Shown: positions 29,754 to 39,309 of the stretch, piece after piece
Numbering within the stretch: position 1 is the first letter of the stretch
How the letters are laid out: each line of letters begins with the position of its first letter
Origin: Guillardia theta CCMP2712
Lineage: Eukaryota; Cryptophyceae; Pyrenomonadales; Geminigeraceae
Direction of reading: 5' to 3'
NCBI RefSeq assembly: GCF_000315625.1
Contig: NW_005434667.1
Coordinates: 852,802 to 916,801 of the forward strand
Length of the DNA stretch: 64,000 bases
Position numbers and translations under genes: made by a program
Notes under the pieces: model-generated
What the model saw: only the letters and a program-made list of their open reading frames with translations
The model's database searches: none
Told to the model about the DNA's origin: nothing

Positions 29754-31907
29754 TTATACAAATTGAAACTTGCTGATCTCCATGATCAATATAGCATCTA
29801 AGAACTTGAATACGATCTCATCAACATCCTTGTAATGCTCTGATAATTCCATTACCTGGCCACAAGTGTGTGCAACCGGGATATGGCCACTGTTGTTCAT
29901 TGCCCTGACTGAATATTCAGACAACTGGTCAATAAGGATATAGCCTGAACCGGTCCAGAACTCAAGGATGGCCTTAACAAAGTCCTCGTGCTGTGGCAAT
30001 CCTTCTAGAAGCTTTGTCTTTGCTGGATCATTGTCTAACCTGATCCATTGTGCAAGCAGCCTCTTGTATACACGATTGGGCATAGATAACACCCTGTCGA
30101 ATAGCTCCTTTATACCAGGTGAGACCATAACTACATTCTTATGGTCATAATACACTATCTTGGGTATCAAGATGCTTTTCACATTCCTCTTCACGCTCTC
30201 AACACGGGCCAGAACTCTTGCGAGACCGCTTATACCAATTTGCTTTTCAATAAAAAAGTTGCGTTTTGATATCCTCATACCACACAATATGTTCTTGTAC
30301 ATCTTGTTGATGTTGCTCTGCTTTGTGTAGGGGTCATACTCATAGATATCTATCATGCTCTCATCCACTATCTTCTTGATGCTAGTCCTCTCTCTATCAA
30401 TGAGCCTCTTTATGTCCTTGTTGATGCCGAACTCCAGCAGGTAGAACATTAGGATGTCGTGGTACGACAGCGTTGTCTTCTTGTGGTCTTTCATCCACGA
30501 TTCCGAGCTGTTAGAGAGCTCGAAGTGTTTTATGTATCTCTCTATATCATTGTAATCCTCAAGATAGCCATCCATGTTGTGCCTTGTTCTGGGCTTGATA
30601 GGCTTGTATATAAGGCCCGCTACATCCATGAGAGAGAGCCTTATATTTATGCCATTATTGTTGCGCAGGAGGAAAATAAGAATGGCACCAACAAATTTGT
30701 AATCATCATCAGCAAGGTCCCTCTTGAAGATGTATATGTTATTTCTATTGGACAACCTCTTGAGATACTTGGCCACGAATTGTTTGGATAATGATGTAAG
30801 GAACTGCCGAGTGAGCCCACCAGCGTCAACAGAGGTGTTGTGTCTTACACGTGCAATATCAAAGTATATATCTTCTGGATTTCTTCTGAATAATCCCTCC
30901 ATGTATTCAAGCTCGTTCATATCAGGGTCACGAATGTTTATGGTATTCGAATAGAAAACCTTCCTGTTGAACATCTTAGTTATTGTATCATTGATTGGTT
31001 GAGACTCGTTTGTGAGATATGGGCATATGCTCTGCAACAATTGCTGCAAGGATTTGTTGTCGATGTGCCTCAATGCGTTAGAACACTTAGAGTTATTAAG
31101 GGGTGTGGGCTGCCTATCTCTGATGCTGCTGGATTTTGAGGATGGTGAGTTATTCGTGGAATTTCCCTTCGGAAAGAAATATGTTGTTATTGATCTTGCG
31201 TCCATTCTCTCTAACATTCTCTTGAGCTCTTGAAGGTCTTGGTTGGGGTCTGATGGCATGAAGTTATCTTTCACATAACTCAGATCACCTTCTGACAGCC
31301 CACTATATAAGCTGTCAAAAGCACCCTCATACTTTATACGGAAAACTTCAGCAACATCTCTTATCTGATCATATTCTTCTTCTATTGAATCCGAGATCGG
31401 TGGATTGAATAGATTGTTCAACTTGTTCCAGAACCAAAAATTGCGAAGATTGAGTGGTGAATGTCTAATCTCAAAGAAATTGAAGACGATGTCATTCAAC
31501 ATGTCGTTGTCCTTGTCTGTATAATTCGGGATGCTTGGCAATCTCTGATATGCAATATGAGCCATGCTGGATATGAACCTGAAGATCTCATCATCCTTTT
31601 CCAACAAAAGCCGACGGTCTTCTACATTATCCACATTATTCAGAAAGTCTAAGAACTCACGTATCTTAGGACCAATCTGATGATGATGGATATATACATA
31701 GCCAACCGCCATAAGGACAGTTCTATCATATCTTAGAATGTGACGGATAGTATCAGTAGAGATTTTTGCGAAACCTGCTAGAGGTCTTAGGTCAACATAC
31801 TCCTCCTCATCACTTGATCCACTGGAACGATCTGTTCGGATATATCGCCTAGGCACATTCTGCATCAAGGAATTGTACTCATCCGCACTGATAGATCTGA
31901 TGGACAT
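29754..31907 (-). CDS. HECT-domain E3 ubiquitin-protein ligase, viral type
   Basis: 717 aa. The C-terminal ~350 residues form a HECT domain: HNTSVDAGGLTRQFLTSLSK is the strongly conserved 'R-x-x-S-x-D-x-G-G-(L/P)-x-R-E-F' entry. IPVAHTCGQVMEL carries the catalytic cysteine at about residue 682, with the usual ~35 residues after it. The N-terminal ~350 residues are acidic or polar with no domain that I recognise; they presumably choose substrate. The reaction is transfer of ubiquitin from an E2 to the HECT Cys and on to a target lysine. HECT ligases are uncommon in viruses and would let the virus redirect host protein turnover. The key Cys, His and Thr are present, so activity is plausible. 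Confidence 0.85.
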   Translation of the reverse strand: MSIRSISADEYNSLMQNVPRRYIRTDRSSGSSDEEEYVDLRPLAGFAKISTDTIRHILRYDRTVLMAVGYVYIHHHQIGPKIREFLDFLNNVDNVEDRRLLLEKDDEIFRFISSMAHIAYQRLPSIPNYTDKDNDMLNDIVFNFFEIRHSPLNLRNFWFWNKLNNLFNPPISDSIEEEYDQIRDVAEVFRIKYEGAFDSLYSGLSEGDLSYVKDNFMPSDPNQDLQELKRMLERMDARSITTYFFPKGNSTNNSPSSKSSSIRDRQPTPLNNSKCSNALRHIDNKSLQQLLQSICPYLTNESQPINDTITKMFNRKVFYSNTINIRDPDMNELEYMEGLFRRNPEDIYFDIARVRHNTSVDAGGLTRQFLTSLSKQFVAKYLKRLSNRNNIYIFKRDLADDDYKFVGAILIFLLRNNNGINIRLSLMDVAGLIYKPIKPRTRHNMDGYLEDYNDIERYIKHFELSNSSESWMKDHKKTTLSYHDILMFYLLEFGINKDIKRLIDRERTSIKKIVDESMIDIYEYDPYTKQSNINKMYKNILCGMRISKRNFFIEKQIGISGLARVLARVESVKRNVKSILIPKIVYYDHKNVVMVSPGIKELFDRVLSMPNRVYKRLLAQWIRLDNDPAKTKLLEGLPQHEDFVKAILEFWTGSGYILIDQLSEYSVRAMNNSGHIPVAHTCGQVMELSEHYKDVDEIVFKFLDAILIMEISKFQFV

Positions 31908-32097
31908 TTATTTATTATATATACATTGTTATCAGAAAATCAGAATTCTTATAGCAAACTTTTTGAGCTACCATAATCATTATTTAAAGTGTCTTTGTTT
32001 TTTGAGAAAGCTAATGATGGAGGTTCAATTTGTACAAACTTATCAAGAAATGATGTAAAAAATGATACCACCTATCTTCAAGTGAATAAGTACAACA

Positions 32098-33093
32098 ATG
32101 GAAGATTATAAGCTCTTGCCATGGATCAATGTTGATGACCTGTATCTGGATTTTCTTATAAACAATCCACACCCAACTGCTCTTAAGATTATACGCGACA
32201 AGCATCTTGGTAAAATATTGCATGAAATGAAAAAGAATCCATCAAATGATGATTATGATCTCTTTTGGAATTATATCTCAAAGAATGAGAATGCCTTGGA
32301 CATCATTGAGAAAAATATTCAACATGTCAATTGGAAATTGCTATCTACAAATCGTGCTGCCTTTGACATATTGAAGAAGAATCCTACGAAGATAGATCAT
32401 GAATATCTTTTGAGAAATCCACACCCTGATGTCATTAAGATCATCAATCTTCAAGAGTGCAAGTGTCATGATAGCACAAATCTGAGCAAATTCCTGAATA
32501 ATCATGCCAATTCAGATGTCCATAATAAATTCATTGAAGACAACATAGACATCATTCTCAAGAATATACGCATTGACAGTTATTTCTGGTATGATTGTCG
32601 GAACAAGCATGCCCTTGATCTCTTTCAAAAAAGATGCAATAAAATAGATTGGTCTAAATTATCTCTGAATCCAATTGCAATTGACATCTTGAAGAAGAAT
32701 CTTGACAAGGTAGATTGGAACAATCTCAGCAGGAATGATGGTGCATATGATATCATTATGGAAAACAAACAAAAGATCAAATGGAAATATGTGTTCTATA
32801 ACAACAACATCAAGCTCAAGGATTTCTTGCTCGAAAACAAAAAGAAGCTAGATACTGACACTAGATTCAACATGTTGATTTTCGAGCATGACACTTGGAA
32901 ACTAGATCTGATCACTGAAAGACAGTTCATGAACAGTGTCAAGAACATATGTTACATTGGAGATGCAATGAGGGATTATTTTGCAACAGCCACGACAAAA
33001 GAACTCAACCTTCTAAACAACAAAAAATGGTTCCAAGGGTATGAAAGTTGCATGGCATATATGAGTGCAAATCCTAATATCTTTCAGGATTAG
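32098..33093 (+). CDS. NP-repeat protein, paralogue 3 (331 aa)
   Basis: Opens MEDYKLLPWINVDDLYLDFL, the same start as the broken paralogue at 43989 (LLPWVDESKLDIEGL). Repeats of ~22 residues follow: ISKNENALDIIEKN, LSTNRAAFDILKKNPTKID, LSLNPIAIDILKKNLDKVD, LSRNDGAYDIIMENKQKIK, each followed by W-x-x-L. AAAAAATGATA at 32057-32067 lies 31 nt before the ATG. Function unknown; probably a binding solenoid. Confidence 0.7.
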   Translation: MEDYKLLPWINVDDLYLDFLINNPHPTALKIIRDKHLGKILHEMKKNPSNDDYDLFWNYISKNENALDIIEKNIQHVNWKLLSTNRAAFDILKKNPTKIDHEYLLRNPHPDVIKIINLQECKCHDSTNLSKFLNNHANSDVHNKFIEDNIDIILKNIRIDSYFWYDCRNKHALDLFQKRCNKIDWSKLSLNPIAIDILKKNLDKVDWNNLSRNDGAYDIIMENKQKIKWKYVFYNNNIKLKDFLLENKKKLDTDTRFNMLIFEHDTWKLDLITERQFMNSVKNICYIGDAMRDYFATATTKELNLLNNKKWFQGYESCMAYMSANPNIFQD

Positions 33094-33173
33094 GCCTGCC
33101 ATAGGAAAACTTCCCTACACATAATAAAACATTTACAATTTTTATTTCATGCCAAGAAGTGTTATTTTTATGT

Positions 33174-34742
33174 TTAAGGCACAAATATTGCCGGGTTCTG
33201 CAATAGCCTATCCCAATCAACCATATACACCCTCTCTCCATTTCTATAGAAGAATTGGTGATGTTGCAATTCATCTATTATCCTCTCTGATGGATTTTCA
33301 CACAGACCTTTCACAAACCTTATCTTTTCATCAGTATTTTCTTTATAATGAGTCTTCAATCTATCCAATAACATATCTACAGCTATCCAGTGTGGATTCT
33401 TTATGATAAAGAACAATGGTTCTTTCTCATAACTGTAGGTGTATCTCTTGATCATATAAATATTATCCTTAAAGAATTTCATCGCGGTCTCATTGTTCAA
33501 TTTACCAAGGTGATGTAAGAATGACATATTATCACTATTATTCTTCTGCATATTCTTATCAATCATATATTTTATTTTATGATTATCATTATACATCTTG
33601 ATCAATAGTTGTGTAGCCTTCTCATTCTTATTCTTGCACAAATATATTAATTGCATCTCTTCATCTATCTCTGGAAACAATCCGAATGCCTCTATATTTG
33701 GGTTCATAAAGATCGTATATTTAGTATTATGTCTATGCTTTTTCATTAACTGGATTGCTATCTCACTTGGATTTGCACAGAGTCTATACCAATCTATATC
33801 ATACTCATTCCCATTCACCAGCAACAATCTAAGAAGCTCCTCATGTGGGCTTGATGAGATAGCTTTTACATTCAGATTTGCCTTGATTTCATCAATCCTG
33901 TGTATGATCTTCACTATATTTGGATTAGGATTATTGAATATTTTGAGATCAATCCGGGTTTGGTTATCATATCCAATGTTCTTGTATCTGACCTTATCCT
34001 TATCATAACAGGTATTCAGTTCTCTAATGTGCTTGTTCAAGAATTTCAATGCAGCAGGATTTGGATTGCCGCAAAGATTGATCAAAGTATCTTCTTGTGA
34101 AGTAAGTTGTGAATGCCAATATTTCTCTATCAGCTTTATTGCTTTTGAATTATTATGCTTTGCCAACATTTCAAAATCAAGAGTATCTATTGAGAGCAGG
34201 TTCTTCTTTATCAAGCAATGCAGATACTCAATTGCACCAGTGCTGCTATTATTACAAAGGATTTTGTACTTGTTTTGATCATTGTTGTTGAATATGACAT
34301 CCTTATCGATCCAATCACGCAATTTATATGAATATACATCCTCAATCTTAGCAAATATCAATTCTTGTACGTCGTCCGGAAGATGGATAAACCTCGGTGA
34401 TGCTCTGCTTGCTGAAGGCAACTTAGATGATGTATCCTGCTTGCTTTGCAATTTCTCCATTGACATAATCTCAAGCCTGCTCTTCATCTGCCTCAATATC
34501 TTTTGGAGTTTTGGTTCTGTTGTATTGAATTTTTTTGCATATGATTGCAATTCTTTCTCATCTGCTAAGATCCTTTCTATTTTTCTAAGGTTTGAATTCT
34601 TGACAAATCTGTAAAAACTGTTGCTTGGATAGATGTCTGATATATCATATCTCATAAGGGTCAGTTCTGCCCCTCGTTTGAATGGCGCATCAAAATCAGA
34701 TATTGCAGATATAGATGATGTCTTGCTTGCTGATGGCAACAT
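33174..34742 (-). CDS. NP-repeat protein, paralogue 4 (about 522 aa)
   Basis: ATG at 34740-34742 is preferred (start MLPSASKTSS, a Ser-rich head like other members); the frame also extends to 34841. Early blocks SNLRKIERILADEKELQSYA and KLQKILRQM correspond to the helical N-terminus of paralogues 1 and 2, and LPDDVQELIFAKIEDVYSYK to their F-box-like segment. Repeats include LCGNPNPAALKFLNKH, FNNPNPNIVKIIHR, LCANPSEIAIQLMKKH and LCENPSERIIDEL. The L-P-x-D-(V/M)-(Q/K)-E-x-(I/L) pattern before the repeats also occurs in paralogues 1 and 2. It resembles an F-box, which would suit a ubiquitin-linked role beside the HECT gene, but this is speculative. Confidence 0.65.
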   Translation of the reverse strand: MLPSASKTSSISAISDFDAPFKRGAELTLMRYDISDIYPSNSFYRFVKNSNLRKIERILADEKELQSYAKKFNTTEPKLQKILRQMKSRLEIMSMEKLQSKQDTSSKLPSASRASPRFIHLPDDVQELIFAKIEDVYSYKLRDWIDKDVIFNNNDQNKYKILCNNSSTGAIEYLHCLIKKNLLSIDTLDFEMLAKHNNSKAIKLIEKYWHSQLTSQEDTLINLCGNPNPAALKFLNKHIRELNTCYDKDKVRYKNIGYDNQTRIDLKIFNNPNPNIVKIIHRIDEIKANLNVKAISSSPHEELLRLLLVNGNEYDIDWYRLCANPSEIAIQLMKKHRHNTKYTIFMNPNIEAFGLFPEIDEEMQLIYLCKNKNEKATQLLIKMYNDNHKIKYMIDKNMQKNNSDNMSFLHHLGKLNNETAMKFFKDNIYMIKRYTYSYEKEPLFFIIKNPHWIAVDMLLDRLKTHYKENTDEKIRFVKGLCENPSERIIDELQHHQFFYRNGERVYMVDWDRLLQNPAIFVP

Positions 34743-34886
34743 TTTTACTTTAATACCATAAAATATATACCCTCTAGATGGAAAAGATCTGACTTTATTT
34801 GTAAGAACACTAATCCTACTTTTTGTATGAATAATATACATCTAATATCAAAAATGAAGCCAGCACATCAGTATGGTCATCAAGGC

Positions 34887-35402
34887 ATGGATCCCTTCAC
34901 AGAAAAGTTCAAGAGCATCAAGCTTCATGAAACTCCCCTTGTTATTGTTGAAGATGTCATCTTCGAGCAGTATAAGAATATCTGTAAAAAAAACATCAAT
35001 CAATTCAGAATGAATCATTTCATGTGTTCTATGTGTGCTCAATGGTGCTGCAAAGCAGGTTGCAGGAATGATGAAGAACACAGACGCAAACACTATGGTT
35101 CTTTCTGTTGGGATTATACTGACCGTTTCAATGTATTGCAGATGTGTTATGAATGCAGACATACTTATGTTGTTCTGAGGTGTGAGCATTGTGAATATAA
35201 ATACGATTATAATGACATTGCCAATATTGGTTTTGTGCGATCTAAAGATGGTTTCACAGATATCATAGCACACTGCCATGAGTGTTACAATGAACGCATA
35301 GACTTCAAATGCCCCTGTGGTCGTATATATAAGCTGTGTGATGGATATGACTACATGTATTGCTCAAGGAGTTGTGATCGACACTTTGATGAAGGTTGGT
35401 GA
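34887..35402 (+). CDS. Cys-rich zinc-type protein, paralogue A (171 aa)
   Basis: Start chosen at 34887 (MDPFTEKFKSIKL) because it aligns with the gene at 38828 (MDPFVQKFNSIEF). AAAAATGA lies at 34850-34857, 30 nt upstream, overlapping an earlier in-frame ATG. Cys pairs: FMCSMCAQWCC, MCYECRHTYV, LRCEHCEYKY, HCHECYNERI, KCPCGRIYKL and YCSRSCD. Several zinc ribbons or a treble-clef array are likely. Function unknown; DNA binding or transcription control is a guess. Confidence 0.6.
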   Translation: MDPFTEKFKSIKLHETPLVIVEDVIFEQYKNICKKNINQFRMNHFMCSMCAQWCCKAGCRNDEEHRRKHYGSFCWDYTDRFNVLQMCYECRHTYVVLRCEHCEYKYDYNDIANIGFVRSKDGFTDIIAHCHECYNERIDFKCPCGRIYKLCDGYDYMYCSRSCDRHFDEGW

Positions 35403-35588
35403 ATGATCAAAAATACTATAAAAACACTTTTTGTGTTTTTAGATTTGTTTCAAAAATGCTGTGAAAAAATAAATAATATCATATATTTTTGACGACAAAA
35501 CCTTATAAAAAACTACTTACTCTGTATATATTTTTCCATTATCCATCTCAAAAATGAACAAGAATTATAAACAGAGCAATACAGTCCA

Positions 35589-36521
35589 ATGTACTCACTG
35601 AACTACATCTTGAAACTTGCTCTTAGATTGAGCAAGATCATCATTGCCGATGATTCTGATGAACAAGAATTGCTTATCGAGAAACTTGAAAATGCACTCT
35701 CCAATAAACATAATATCTTGAATGTGCATAAGCAAGTGACAAAGGACAATCGATTGTACGATCTGAGGGATTTGAAGGAAATATTGCGTAAATGCAACAA
35801 CATTCTCAAGATAAAAAATTGTGCAAATAAACTGAAAGAAAGAATAATACAGAACCCATTGTTCTCATTCTTGGATGATTCAAAGATCAATGATAAATGC
35901 AAGACCTTGTTCTCAAATATAGAACTCATAGCCAAAGAGTTCTATACATATCAAGAGCTCATAATTTCATTATCAAAATGCATAATTCTAATGTCAAATA
36001 GATTGAATGACATGCCATATGAGGGTAAAAATAGAACACTATTGACAGAATTTATGGAACCGATTGCAGATGCGTATCATATGTTGAACCTCTGCATCAA
36101 TTCAATGAATATCAAACAGATCAACTTCAATATGTATGAATACAAACGCTTTGTGTTTCATGCCGCAAATGCATTTGATTGTTATCATTATCTTGATGAT
36201 TATGCAGAATACAATGAAACAGTCAAAAAGAATAAGAATCAAGCAACATTTGTAAAGATTTACTTTGAAGTTCCAGATATATCAAATATCTCTGAATTGC
36301 AACTATTTAAAACAATATCAAAAACTGTTAAAAATTATGATTATGACTATGACTATGATCCTGATTATAATTCTGATGAGGATGGTAACAATGAGGATGG
36401 AGATGATGAGGAGGATGAGGATGGGTATGGGGATGGAGATGTGGATGATGATATTGAATATACAAGTGAAATTGAATCTGATGATGTTAGAGGCAGTGAT
36501 GATGAAGAGATAGATGCATAA
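35589..36521 (+). CDS. Hypothetical 310-aa protein with acidic tail
   Basis: Helical, Leu/Ile/Lys-rich first ~240 residues (MYSLNYILKLALRLSKIII) and a tail made of Asp-Tyr and Asp/Glu repeats (YDYDYDYDPDY, then DEEDEDGYGDGDVDDD). AAAAATGA at 35550-35557 lies 32 nt before the ATG. Acidic tails of this sort are typical of histone chaperones and nucleoplasmin-like proteins. Given the histone-fold gene 1 kb downstream a chaperone role is worth testing, but no fold is recognised. 36522-36784 is non-coding apart from the upstream motif of the next gene. Confidence 0.5.
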   Translation: MYSLNYILKLALRLSKIIIADDSDEQELLIEKLENALSNKHNILNVHKQVTKDNRLYDLRDLKEILRKCNNILKIKNCANKLKERIIQNPLFSFLDDSKINDKCKTLFSNIELIAKEFYTYQELIISLSKCIILMSNRLNDMPYEGKNRTLLTEFMEPIADAYHMLNLCINSMNIKQINFNMYEYKRFVFHAANAFDCYHYLDDYAEYNETVKKNKNQATFVKIYFEVPDISNISELQLFKTISKTVKNYDYDYDYDPDYNSDEDGNNEDGDDEEDEDGYGDGDVDDDIEYTSEIESDDVRGSDDEEIDA

Positions 36522-36784
36522 GATTCTTGTAAGATAATAAATCTAAATATACAGTGATTTTTATCAAGTCAAAATATCTATTTACCAAAAGATATATTGA
36601 TAAGGCAGGCTGTTGCCTATGATAAAGGTCTTAGCCATCTCTTTGATTATGACTCTCTAAGTAGATTTGATTATACCACGACAACAATATAAAGAATTTT
36701 TTACTATTGATCTGATTATATATAGTAATGTTGATAATATCTCAAAAAATGATGCTCTATAAGTCAAGAGCGATCAACTAAAAG

Positions 36785-37369
36785 ATGACCATTGCACAAT
36801 ACAAGCCTTATGACAGGGCATTCTGTCGCATATTCAATGAGAGCATGAAAATAGATGATGGATGGTACTACCTCTATGGACCAGACCGCAACAATGTGTA
36901 CAAGTACAACCAACGAAATGGTCAATGCACTGTAGCATTTCCAATGGACGACAAGCGAATGGGATTGTCTTATGATCTATACTACAAGCATTACTTTGAT
37001 GCATATGAAGATAACAAGGATAAACCAGATGCACACACCAAACTAACTACACAGGGCATCCCTTATCTGGATTATTGCGATCCAAAGGCATTGCCATTCT
37101 GGGATTCACTCGTGCGCGGTGGCAAGAGCCAATGGTATGTGCATGCTGACTTTCCCAATAGGATATTCTTCAAATCATGGGGTGAATACTGCACCCCGGA
37201 AGATGTTACTGCAAGAAGCATGGGCTATATTGAGAAATACAAGGATTTCTGGCCAGATGAGCCAATTGTCACATCTGCTAAGCGCAAGATGGATGATGAT
37301 GACATCGTAGTCATCAAGAAATGCATCAAACTACTAAATGATATCATAGCAACCTCTACACCATCCTAA
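36785..37369 (+). CDS. Hypothetical 194-aa viral protein
   Basis: Starts MTIAQYKPYDRAFCRIF. Rich in aromatic residues (DGWYYLYGPDRNNVYKYN, SQWYVHADFPNRIFFKSW) and ends with KRKMDDDD and a helical tail. AAAAAATGA at 36744-36752 lies 33 nt before the ATG. No family recognised. It sits between the acidic-tail gene and the histone-fold gene on the same strand, with similar spacing and promoter word, so the three may be co-expressed. Confidence 0.5.
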   Translation: MTIAQYKPYDRAFCRIFNESMKIDDGWYYLYGPDRNNVYKYNQRNGQCTVAFPMDDKRMGLSYDLYYKHYFDAYEDNKDKPDAHTKLTTQGIPYLDYCDPKALPFWDSLVRGGKSQWYVHADFPNRIFFKSWGEYCTPEDVTARSMGYIEKYKDFWPDEPIVTSAKRKMDDDDIVVIKKCIKLLNDIIATSTPS

Positions 37370-37475
37370 ATCTCTAAGCCACACATATATTCAATCTTTT
37401 TTATTTGTTGCGATATTTGTGCTTATGCCATTCAAAATGATAATATGTTGTATAACATTTTGAACAAGAACAAAA

Positions 37476-38597
37476 ATGCCGCCACACATTACACAATTTT
37501 TCCAAAAACAATTCGAGGATCATTTCAAGGCCTTCCTCAAGCATGAGATGCGAATGCCTCTTGAGGATAACAACAATGATGTGACCATCTTCTGCCGGGA
37601 TGCTGTGCTGTCACTTATTGAGAGGATTGTTGATGCTATATCGAGCATCTATGAGCAGCTCCCAAACCGCACTGCGGTCAAGGCATATCCCGATATGTTC
37701 CTAGCCATCCATATGGTGCTCAGCCGTGATCTTGCTACACATCTTACCAGCAGGATCGCCAATACACTCTCTGAGTGCAATCTGATAAATATCAAACGCT
37801 ACAACTATGAAGAGATTGAGGTCTCATTCAGCGTGGATATGATAGAGGAAATTGTAAAGAACAGGACATCCTTGAAGACATCCATGGACCTATATGTTGC
37901 GCTGGATGCGTGCATATCTTACATGTTGGAAGAGATATTCAGCCAATTGAAGCAGAATGGAAAACAACCCATCACTCTATCTAATGTCAAGGAGACTATC
38001 ATGAGGGATGAATCACTCAGGGCCGCATTCTTTGAGGATGTCCTAGGAAAGCCAAAGGACTTCAAGATCAAATCCAAGGCATATGCCAATAAATCCGCAC
38101 AGGGCATTACAAAGGCCACGTATGAGGTAATGCTCCAGAGATATCTAAATCAAGGCATCAAGGTATCCAAGGAGGCATATGCTAGCATCACAGGGCATCT
38201 TATGACATATATGGATATGCTGATGCGCGCTGTGCTGGACATCAGGAGGAACAGCATCACATTGAAGGATTGCCTAGAATCTTTGCACAGGCACAATCTT
38301 GCTCTAGCAATGGCCTTCAACTACATAACCGAATACCACAACAACAAGACAGCAAAAGAGATATTGGATGGATTTGAACCCAAGACCCCATGTGAGATTG
38401 TTGTAGGATGCATCAATGAGATCGTGTTGCAATACGCACCAAAGAAAAAACTGGATGATGATTCAATGAGGTTGATGCATGCCGTGTTTGAGGCATATAT
38501 TGCTAATATCCTTGTTGAATCCAGCATGTTAGTGACATTGCAAAAGAAGAAGACAATCAAGATTGAACACACAAACTATGTTGCAACAATGTTATGA
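37476..38597 (+). CDS. Putative four-in-one histone (H2B-H2A-H4-H3 fold fusion), 373 aa
   Basis: Read against core-histone patterns, four ~65-75-residue histone folds follow each other. (1) About 36-100, H2B-like: YPDMFLAIHMVLSRDLATHL corresponds to the H2B L2/alpha-C region (A-V-R-x-x-L-P-G-E-L-A-x-H). (2) About 118-192, H2A-like: VKNRTSLKTSMDLYVALDAC then YMLEEIF, with QPITLSNVKETIMRDESLRA matching H2A's I-x-P-x-H-x-x-x-A-I-x-N-D-E-E-L. (3) About 212-282, H4-like: GIKVSKEAYASITGHLMTYM, then ITLKDCLESLHRHN ... F (compare T-x-x-D-V-x-Y-A-L-x-x-x-G ... F). (4) About 303-373, H3-like: PCEIVVGCINEI, AVFEAYIANILVES, KKKTIKIEHTNYVATML. Viral H2B-H2A and H4-H3 doublets are known in Marseilleviridae, the same order as here. 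Basic N-tails are short. AAAATGATA (37434-37442) lies 34 nt upstream. The assignment is by eye. Confidence 0.7.
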   Translation: MPPHITQFFQKQFEDHFKAFLKHEMRMPLEDNNNDVTIFCRDAVLSLIERIVDAISSIYEQLPNRTAVKAYPDMFLAIHMVLSRDLATHLTSRIANTLSECNLINIKRYNYEEIEVSFSVDMIEEIVKNRTSLKTSMDLYVALDACISYMLEEIFSQLKQNGKQPITLSNVKETIMRDESLRAAFFEDVLGKPKDFKIKSKAYANKSAQGITKATYEVMLQRYLNQGIKVSKEAYASITGHLMTYMDMLMRAVLDIRRNSITLKDCLESLHRHNLALAMAFNYITEYHNNKTAKEILDGFEPKTPCEIVVGCINEIVLQYAPKKKLDDDSMRLMHAVFEAYIANILVESSMLVTLQKKKTIKIEHTNYVATML

Positions 38598-38827
38598 ATG
38601 TGTAGCATCCTATAGTAAATGTCTAAACATATCTTATATATACATCTTTTACAAAGATTGATTATAAATAATCATAGATCACAAAAAAATGCAGTAAAAC
38701 ATAACTAAGTAACTACTCAACAATGTTTTTATTGCTTGTTAGATATCTCCAAACACATAGAAGTTAGATAGGTCCATGGCCTAAAAATGATATTGATCTA
38801 TATAAGGAAATTGATATACTATATACA

Positions 38828-39232
38828 ATGGATCCATTTGTCCAAAAGTTCAATTCTATAGAATTTGATAAGACCATCTTAGCACCTGTCAAAGACATAA
38901 TATTTGAGAGATATCTCGACATATGTCATGATGATATAAAAGAGTTCAATGACAATAACTTCTTATGCCAGATGTGTTGTGAATGGCTGCCAAAGTCAGA
39001 GAATGGAAGGATGGATATATGTCTTGTTTGCACTGAAAACTATGTGGTATGGAGGTGCAAAAACTGTGATCATGTATTTGAAGACTGTGTGATCATAGCA
39101 AAATCAAGGCATGAGGCATATTGTGGTTATTGTTATGAATATGAGATAGATCACACATGCCCCTGCGGAAAACTTTACAAGTTAAACAAGGGTCTGAATG
39201 ACAGATTCTGTTCATCAATGTGCAGCATATAA
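38828..39232 (+). CDS. Cys-rich zinc-type protein, paralogue B (134 aa)
   Basis: Shorter paralogue of 34887-35402: MDPFVQKFNSIEF start, then FLCQMCCEWL, DICLVCTENYVVWRCKNCDH, YCGYCYEYEID, TCPCGKLYKL and FCSSMC, the same Cys order with the middle Cys/His block reduced. AAAAATGATA at 38783-38792 lies 36 nt before the ATG. Duplication within the viral genome is the simplest explanation. Function unknown. 38598-38827 is otherwise non-coding. Confidence 0.6.
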   Translation: MDPFVQKFNSIEFDKTILAPVKDIIFERYLDICHDDIKEFNDNNFLCQMCCEWLPKSENGRMDICLVCTENYVVWRCKNCDHVFEDCVIIAKSRHEAYCGYCYEYEIDHTCPCGKLYKLNKGLNDRFCSSMCSI

Positions 39233-39309
39233 CATAAATATAACAAAGTTCTTCTGTTTATATCCATTTTTATAATATGTGTGATGAATCCAAAGATTAA
39301 TATTGTAAG

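Noticed and set aside
36265-36513. Met/Ile-rich frame (82 aa) inside the acidic tail of the 35589 gene
   Set aside because: Frame-shifted reading of GATGAG-type repeats.
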